Positions 31,801 through 37,172 of a stretch of DNA of 37,172 nucleotides are shown here, piece after piece. The notes under the pieces were generated by a model that had not been told where the DNA came from, did no database searches, and was given only the letters and a program-made list of their open reading frames with translations. Numbering within the stretch: position 1 is the first letter of the stretch; the number at the start of each line of letters is the position of its first letter. Position numbers and translations under genes: made by a program. Origin of the DNA: Mesorhizobium sp. 61-13. Lineage in GTDB: Bacteria; Pseudomonadota; Alphaproteobacteria; Rhizobiales; Rhizobiaceae. Location: contig MKRZ01000213.1 in NCBI GenBank assembly GCA_001897075.1, positions 8,053 through 45,224 on the forward strand, read 5' to 3'.

Positions 31801-32664
31801 ATGACCACTACAGGCAAGATGGAAGATGCGATCGGCTACCCGCTGCGGCTGGCGTTGCCTCTCTTTGCATTCTTTCTGGTTTTCTTTGCTGTTCCGCTGC
31901 TCATTCTTGTCTGGATGAGCCTACACTCGGCCCCGGATTCCGCCGATGTCGGGTTCAGTCAATATGTCAAGTTCCTGGGCGACGAGTTCTCGATGGGCGT
32001 CCTGGTTTCCACCCTTTGGGTCGGAGTTGAAGCGACACTGCTTTCCCTGCTGCTTGGCTTTCCGTTGGCGTGGGCATTCACGAAGTCTCCTGGCTGGCTG
32101 CGTTCGGCATTGATGCTTGTCATCCTCATGCCGCTGCTTACCAGCGTGGTCGTGCGAACTTTTGCATGGATCGTGATCCTCGGCAGGCAGGGCATCGTCA
32201 ACGAGACACTCATCAGCCTCGGCCTGATCAACACCCCGCTACGGCTGCTCTATACCGAAGGGGGACTTGTTGTGGCGCTCGCTCAGGTCCTGCTGCCCTT
32301 GATGGTTCTGCCTCTCATAACTGCCCTGTCCCGGATCGACTCGAACCTGTCGGACGCATCCTTCGCCTTGGGTGGGGGGCATTGGCGAACGTTCTTCAAG
32401 GTAACGGTACCGCTGTCATTACCGGGCGTCATGGCCGGGTGCCTGTTGACCTATGCTGCGGCGGTAACCGCCTTCATCACGCAAAGTCTGGTCGGTGGAG
32501 GGCAAAAGCTGTTCATGCCTATGTACATCTACCAGCAAGCCACGTCGTTGCTGGATTGGCCCTTCGCGGCGGCCATATCGATCATATTCCTCGGGGCGGT
32601 GCTGACGGTGGTTTGGCTGTTCAATCGTCTCGGACGGTTGTCCCAAGGCTTCGCACGAGCTTGA
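31801..32664 (+). CDS. ABC transporter permease, PotB-like
   Basis: Inner membrane permease subunit. The 287-aa protein has about six hydrophobic segments, starting with LRLALPLFAFFLVFFAVPLLILVWMS, and the cytoplasmic EAA-type loop (DASFALGGGHWRTFFKVTVPLSLPGVMAGCLL) that contacts the ATPase. It should pair with the next permease to form the channel. A modest AGGCGG ribosome site lies 6 nt upstream. Confidence 0.94.
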   Translation: MTTTGKMEDAIGYPLRLALPLFAFFLVFFAVPLLILVWMSLHSAPDSADVGFSQYVKFLGDEFSMGVLVSTLWVGVEATLLSLLLGFPLAWAFTKSPGWLRSALMLVILMPLLTSVVVRTFAWIVILGRQGIVNETLISLGLINTPLRLLYTEGGLVVALAQVLLPLMVLPLITALSRIDSNLSDASFALGGGHWRTFFKVTVPLSLPGVMAGCLLTYAAAVTAFITQSLVGGGQKLFMPMYIYQQATSLLDWPFAAAISIIFLGAVLTVVWLFNRLGRLSQGFARA

Positions 32665-32692
32665 AATGACCCACACAGCAGGAGTTTCTGCG

Positions 32693-33535
32693 ATGAGCCA
32701 CATGAACGCTCCGGCAATGAGTAGGTCGAACGTAACACTCGATATCGAAGCATTGAGCTTCAAGGCCACCATGCTTTCCCTGGCAGGGATATCGATCGTG
32801 CTGCTTCTGGCGCCTACTGTGATCGTGCTCATCGTGTCGTTTACGAGTGACTATTCACTTCGCTTCCCGCCGACGGGCTTTTCGTTGCAATGGTATGCCG
32901 CGCTGACCGAGGACGCTGCTCTGAAGTTGGCAGCGTGGAACTCCTTCAAGATTGCGATTGCCACCACGCTCGTCTCTGTCGTGCTGGGTGTCGCGGCAGC
33001 ACTGTCGATAGCTCGTTCGAGAACCTTGTCCGCGCAAGCTCTCGATCAACTATTCATGTCGCCGCTCGTGCTGCCAGCGCTCGCCTTTGCACTCGCTGCG
33101 TTGATGTTCTTTTCGGTGATGGGATTCCCGATCTCGACGACATCGCTTGTGATAGGGCACACGATCGTTTGCATCCCCTATGTCATTCGCAACACCGTGG
33201 CGGCGCTGCACCAGCTTGACCCCGCATTGCTCGAGTGCTCGGCAAGCCTTGGCGCTTCGCGCTCCTACACATTCCGCCGGATCACGCTTCCCCTGATCCG
33301 GCCAGGCATTCTGGCTGGTGCCTTTATCTGCTTCATGTCTTCATTCGACAATGTGCCCGTATCCCTGTTCCTGCGGGATGCCGCGACTGACATGCTGCCG
33401 ATCCGGATGTGGCAGAATCTGGAAAACAGCCTCGATGTCACGATCGCGGCCGTGTCGGGCGTGCTGATTGCATTCACCATCGTCCTGATGTTGCTGATGG
33501 AGCGGCTTACAGGCCTATCCAAGCGGCTCGCTTAA
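32693..33535 (+). CDS. ABC transporter permease, PotC-like
   Basis: Second permease subunit, with hydrophobic segments from about residue 20 (MLSLAGISIVLLLAPTVIVLIVSF) and the EAA-type loop (ECSASLGASRSYTFRRITLPLIRPGILAGAFICFM). I prefer the ATG at 32693 (280 aa), since CAGGAG lies 8 nt upstream. The ORF track ATG at 32666 has no ribosome site, though it sits beside the previous stop. It is the last gene of the island's rightward operon and converges on the RND pump gene. Confidence 0.93.
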   Translation: MSHMNAPAMSRSNVTLDIEALSFKATMLSLAGISIVLLLAPTVIVLIVSFTSDYSLRFPPTGFSLQWYAALTEDAALKLAAWNSFKIAIATTLVSVVLGVAAALSIARSRTLSAQALDQLFMSPLVLPALAFALAALMFFSVMGFPISTTSLVIGHTIVCIPYVIRNTVAALHQLDPALLECSASLGASRSYTFRRITLPLIRPGILAGAFICFMSSFDNVPVSLFLRDAATDMLPIRMWQNLENSLDVTIAAVSGVLIAFTIVLMLLMERLTGLSKRLA

Positions 33536-33607
33536 GTTCGGCGCCTGTTTGCTGCACATACCTCGCGTCGTAGCCGTGATGACATCCATTGCATCAAGCG
33601 GGCAGAG

Positions 33608-33639
33608 GCGTTTTCCGGCAACCCCTGGCCGCGAAACGC
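33608..33639. repeat. Inverted repeat between convergent genes
   Basis: GCGTTTTCCGGC and GCCGCGAAACGC pair at 10 of 12 positions around an 8-nt loop, in the 136-bp gap between two convergent genes. It may act as a two-way terminator, but no T tract follows on either strand. Confidence 0.35.
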
Positions 33640-33671
33640 TCGGGCGCAACTGCTCTCGATGACTGCCGACG

Positions 33672-36600
33672 CTACTCTGCAGCGACTGCAAGGGGGTGGC
33701 TGACTTCAGCGCTGCCCGGTTCGAGCGTGTCGTTGTCCGTCTTGGCCAGACGGTTCTTCGGCTCGCGGCCGAAGAACAGCGCATAGCCGGCCGGCAGGAC
33801 GAGGATGGTCAAAACAGTCGCCACAAGTATGCCGCCCATCATGGAGTAGGCCAGCGGCCCCCAGAATACGCCGCGCGAAATCGGGATTAATGCCAGCACG
33901 GCCGTCATAGCCGTCAGCATGATCGGCCGGAAGCGGCTGACGGCAGCCCCGATGATCGCTTCCTTTCGTTCAATGCCGGCGGCGATGTTCTGGTCGATCT
34001 GGTCGACGAGGATGATCGAGTTACGCATGATAATGCCGAGCAATGCGATGACGCCGAGGATGGCGACGAAGCCAAAGGGCGCGCCGCTGATCAACAGCGC
34101 CACCGCCGCGCCGATGATGCCGAGCGGACCGGTTGCCAGCACCAGCATCGACTTGCCGAAGTGCTGGAGCTGCACCATCAGCAACAGCACGATGATGACC
34201 AGCATGATCGGCGCCTTGGCGGCGATCGAGGCCTGGCTCTCGGCCGAATCCTCGGCGCCGCCCTGTATCTCGATCTTGTAGCCCGCAGGCAGGCCGGCGC
34301 GCAGGTCGGTCATTTCGCCGTACAGCTTTGTGACGACATCATTCGACTGAACGCCGTCTGGCAATGTTGCACGGACCGATATCGTCGGCAGTCGGTCGCG
34401 TCGCCATTCGATGCCTTGCTCGAGGACAGGTTCGACCTTGGCGATCTGCGAGACGGGCACGAAGCCGCCGAAATCGGTCGGCACATATACGGAGTTGACG
34501 GCTGACAGGAGCGAACGGTTGCCATCCGGCTCTCGTGCCACGATCGACACTGTTTCCTCGCCGTCGCGGAAGCTGTCCAGCGGCGCGCCCGACATGGCGG
34601 CTTGCAGCATCTGCCGCACGCGCTGAGAGGTCACACCCAGCGCTCGCGCGCGATCCTGGTCTATGACCAGCTTCATCGCCGGGACCGGTTCTAGCCAGTC
34701 GTCGTGGACTGCGCTGAGCAGCGGATCGGCTGCAAAGCGCGCCTTGACCTGATCGGCTATGCGGCGCACCTCCTGCCGGTCCGGCCCCATCACACGCATC
34801 TGCACCGGCCAGCCGGTCGGCGGGCCGAGGAACAGTCGGTCGACCTTGGCGCGGATCGCCGGGAAATCCTCGGCGAGGACGGTGCGTAGCTTGACGATCA
34901 ATCGTTCGCGTGCCGGCTCGTCATTGGCCATGACGAGAAGCTGCGCGAAATTCGGGTTTGCAAGCTGCTGGTCGAGCGGCAGGAAGAAGCGCGGTGCGCC
35001 TTCGCCGATATAGGTGGCGATGAACTTCTTGTCGGGGTCGTCCATCATCTTCGCTTCGAGCGCCTTGGCCTCTTTCTCGACCTCCTTGATGGAGGTGCCT
35101 TCCGGCAGCCACAGGTCGACGAGGATTTCCGGGCGTTCGGACTGCGGGAAGAAATTCTGCGGGATGAACTGGAATGACCACAGGCTCGCGGCGAACGTCA
35201 CCAGCGTCAGCACCAGCACCATGATACGGTGGCGCACTGCCCAGCCGATGGTCGACCTGAGGCGGCGGTAGAAGCCGGTGTCGAACACGTCGTGATGTTC
35301 GCCACCGGCGTGGCGGCGCTGCTTCAGGATCATGTAGCCCAGCCACGGCGTGAAATAGACCGCCACAAACCACGACACGACCAGCGCGATGCCGACCACG
35401 TAGAACAGCGAACGGACATACTCGCCTGCGGCCGAGGCGGCAAAGCCGACTGGAATGAAGCCGGCCGTGGTGATCAGCGTGCCGGTCAGCATCGGGAAGG
35501 CAGTCGAACTGTAGGCAAAGCTCGCGGCATCGAGCTTTTCCAGCCCTTCTTCCAGCTTGCGCTCCATCAGTTCCACCACGATCATCGCATCGTCGACCAA
35601 CAGGCCAAGCGCGATGATGAGCGCGCCGAGCGAGATGCGCTGGAGGTCGATGCCAAGCTCGTACATGATGGCAAAGGTGGCGGCGAGCACCAGCGGAATG
35701 GCAATGGCGATAACGAGGCCCGAGCGCCAGCCGATGGACAGGAAAGAGACTGCGAGCACGATGACCAGTGCCTCACCTAGTGCGCGCATGAACTCGCCGA
35801 TGGCGTCCGTCACCACATGCGGCTGGTTGGCAATCTGGTCCACTGCGACGCCATAGGGCAGGGCGGCTTCGAACCGCTGATAGGTTTCCTCGATCGCTGT
35901 GCCGACGTCGGTGACCTTGAAACCCTTCGCCATGACGACGCCGATCTGCACGCTGTCATGACCGTCGAAGCGGAACTTGCGTTGCTCGGGGTCCTGCAGG
36001 CCGGTCGTCACCGTGGCGATGTCGCCCAGCCGGGTAACTTGACTGCCGGTGCGCAGGCGCAATTCCTTGATGTCGCCCGCCCGCTTGACGTCGCCCTCGA
36101 CGGAGATGCGAACGGAGTGTGTGCCGGTATCGACTGTGCCGGCCGGATCGACGGTGTTCTGGCCCTTGAGGGCATTCTGCAGGTCAACCAGCGTCAACCC
36201 GCGTTCCGCGAGCGCCTTGGACGAAACGTCGATGTAGATGACCTGCGGCTGGTCACCGATGATGACAGCCTTTTCGACGCCAGGCGTCGTCAACAGCATG
36301 TCACGCGCCTGAATGGCGAACTGCTTGAGTTCGGGGTAGCTGTAGCCGTCGCCGCTGATGGAATGCAGGGTGATGAATGTGTCGCCGAATTCATCGTTGA
36401 AGAAGGGACCGAGCAGGCCCGACGGCAACTCGCTCCTGATATCGCCGACCTTCTTGCGCACCTGGTAGAAGGCGTCCGCTACTTGTGCCGCGTCGGTATC
36501 GCCCTTGACCTGCACCATGATGATGGCGCTGCCGGCGCGCGAGTAGGACTTCACGAAATCGAGGTGCGGCGTCTCTTGCAGCTTGCGCTCGATCTTGTTG

Positions 36601-36821
36601 ACGACCTGATCTTCCATGTCGGTCAGCGAAGCGCCGGGCCACACAGCCTGCACCACCATGACGCGGAAGGTGAAGTCCGGGTCCTCGCGCTGGCCCATGC
36701 GCATCAGGCCGAGCGCGCCGGCAACGATGATCAGCCCAACGAGAAAACGCGCGATGCTGGGATGGCCGATCGCCCAACGGGAAAGGTTGAACGGCTTCTT
36801 TTCGTCAGTCGAGGTCGTCAT
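33672..36821 (-). CDS. RND-family multidrug efflux permease
   Basis: Proton-driven inner membrane pump of the AcrB type, expected to work with a membrane fusion protein and an outer membrane channel. The 1049-aa length fits the HAE group. The N-terminal membrane helix is near residues 23-40. The family-specific REDPDFTFRVMVVQAVWPGASLTDMEDQVVNKIERKL segment follows. The TM4 proton-relay pair is present (D410-D411 in LGLLVDDAMIVVELMERKLEEG). The second half repeats the layout, including APIMLVIIVLLLMVQLQHFGKSMLVLATGPLGIIGA and GIIMRNSIILVDQID. DD in place of a heavy-metal-type motif favours an organic substrate. It follows the fusion protein gene after 34 bp. No outer membrane channel gene is visible. 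Confidence 0.95.
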   Translation of the reverse strand: MTTSTDEKKPFNLSRWAIGHPSIARFLVGLIIVAGALGLMRMGQREDPDFTFRVMVVQAVWPGASLTDMEDQVVNKIERKLQETPHLDFVKSYSRAGSAIIMVQVKGDTDAAQVADAFYQVRKKVGDIRSELPSGLLGPFFNDEFGDTFITLHSISGDGYSYPELKQFAIQARDMLLTTPGVEKAVIIGDQPQVIYIDVSSKALAERGLTLVDLQNALKGQNTVDPAGTVDTGTHSVRISVEGDVKRAGDIKELRLRTGSQVTRLGDIATVTTGLQDPEQRKFRFDGHDSVQIGVVMAKGFKVTDVGTAIEETYQRFEAALPYGVAVDQIANQPHVVTDAIGEFMRALGEALVIVLAVSFLSIGWRSGLVIAIAIPLVLAATFAIMYELGIDLQRISLGALIIALGLLVDDAMIVVELMERKLEEGLEKLDAASFAYSSTAFPMLTGTLITTAGFIPVGFAASAAGEYVRSLFYVVGIALVVSWFVAVYFTPWLGYMILKQRRHAGGEHHDVFDTGFYRRLRSTIGWAVRHRIMVLVLTLVTFAASLWSFQFIPQNFFPQSERPEILVDLWLPEGTSIKEVEKEAKALEAKMMDDPDKKFIATYIGEGAPRFFLPLDQQLANPNFAQLLVMANDEPARERLIVKLRTVLAEDFPAIRAKVDRLFLGPPTGWPVQMRVMGPDRQEVRRIADQVKARFAADPLLSAVHDDWLEPVPAMKLVIDQDRARALGVTSQRVRQMLQAAMSGAPLDSFRDGEETVSIVAREPDGNRSLLSAVNSVYVPTDFGGFVPVSQIAKVEPVLEQGIEWRRDRLPTISVRATLPDGVQSNDVVTKLYGEMTDLRAGLPAGYKIEIQGGAEDSAESQASIAAKAPIMLVIIVLLLMVQLQHFGKSMLVLATGPLGIIGAAVALLISGAPFGFVAILGVIALLGIIMRNSIILVDQIDQNIAAGIERKEAIIGAAVSRFRPIMLTAMTAVLALIPISRGVFWGPLAYSMMGGILVATVLTILVLPAGYALFFGREPKNRLAKTDNDTLEPGSAEVSHPLAVAAE

Positions 36822-36855
36822 GACCGCCTCTTTTTATTGGTCGGCGAGGATGGGG

Positions 36856-37172
36856 TCAGCGTAATGCGCTGGTTGCCTGCATGGCGACGGGTTGTTCCGT
36901 TTGCGAGACCGCCGCGTCGGGCAGCTTCACCTTCAGGCTCTCGGTCATGAACTGCGTACCGGCTGAGACGACGAGGTCACCCGGCTGCAATCCATCGGCA
37001 ACACGCACGCCGTCGGGCGTGAAGTCGGCAACGGTGATGGCGCGTGCATGCACGGTCGACGTATCGCGGTCGGCCACCCAGACGATAGGTTTGCCGTTCT
37101 TCTCGGCCAGTGCCTGCAGCGGAACAGATGCCAGCGGTTGCGCGGTGGCCACCGCTGCCTTGACCGTTGCCG
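36856..37172 (-). CDS. RND efflux membrane fusion protein, C-terminal part
   Basis: The frame stays open to the window edge, so the gene begins outside; the track's start at 37152 is an internal GTG. About 105 C-terminal residues are visible. They include the membrane-proximal beta domain of HlyD/AcrA-type adaptors (VPLQALAEKNGKPIVWVADRDTSTVHARAITVADFTPDGVRVADGLQPGDLVVSAGTQFMTESLKVKLPD). It stands directly upstream of the RND permease, as expected for a pump operon. Confidence 0.88.
   Translation of the reverse strand, partial: ATVKAAVATAQPLASVPLQALAEKNGKPIVWVADRDTSTVHARAITVADFTPDGVRVADGLQPGDLVVSAGTQFMTESLKVKLPDAAVSQTEQPVAMQATSALR

Noticed and set aside
23556-33535. The catabolic island as a recently acquired mobile element.
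   Set aside because: No integrase, transposase, tRNA or flanking repeat was seen, and base composition does not differ visibly from its neighbours.

Overview
The window looks like chromosomal DNA of an alphaproteobacterium of the order Hyphomicrobiales (Rhizobiales), probably Mesorhizobium, Aminobacter or another Phyllobacteriaceae member. The evidence is the VisN/VisR pair of LuxR-type motility regulators, a MotE-like gene between flgI and flgH, a DUF1217 protein next to flgF, several short flagellins, and high-GC coding with many ATGA overlaps. No rRNA, tRNA, CRISPR array, insertion sequence or phage gene was seen.

Region 1 (1-8462, all minus strand) is a flagellar operon read right to left: flgB-flgC-fliE-flgG-flgA-flgI-motE-flgH-fliL-fliP, followed by two tandem flagellin genes, the second cut by the window edge. 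It encodes rod, P- and L-rings, part of the export gate, FliL, the MotE-like protein and filament. The two flagellins share a near-identical 5' half and leader, including a strong hairpin.

Region 2 (8557-11930, minus) is a non-motility insert: an antiquitin-type aldehyde dehydrogenase of lysine catabolism, then a DGPF/YCII protein translationally coupled to an ECF sigma factor with a long C-terminal extension (ECF42-like).

Region 3 (12071-23437) is the second motility block. visN-visR (plus) are the likely master regulators. motA-fliM-fliN-fliG-flhB plus a small unknown gene lie on the minus strand. The divergent plus-strand operon has a four-repeat DUF1217 protein, flgF, fliI and a membrane protein of unknown function. 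fliF is not in the window.

Region 4 (23556-33535) is a catabolic and uptake island around a divergent GntR-type regulator. Leftward it encodes a YciI-like protein, an Asp/Glu (hydantoin) racemase-family protein lacking both expected catalytic cysteines, and a dihydropyrimidinase/hydantoinase. Rightward it encodes a Tat-exported solute-binding protein, an amidase-signature hydrolase, a TRZ/ATZ-type amidohydrolase and a PotABC-like ABC transporter. The intergenic region has clustered TGCA palindromes that probably form the operator. Together the genes suggest uptake and stepwise hydrolysis of a cyclic amide, ureide or related N-heterocycle; the substrate is unknown.

Region 5 (33672-37172, minus) encodes an RND efflux permease and the C-terminus of its membrane fusion partner, which runs off the window.

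The least described parts are the hydrolase/transporter island with its cysteine-less racemase homologue, the exact 115-codon repeat protein, and the unknown genes embedded in the motility operons. All family assignments were made by eye from sequence motifs; no database search was run.
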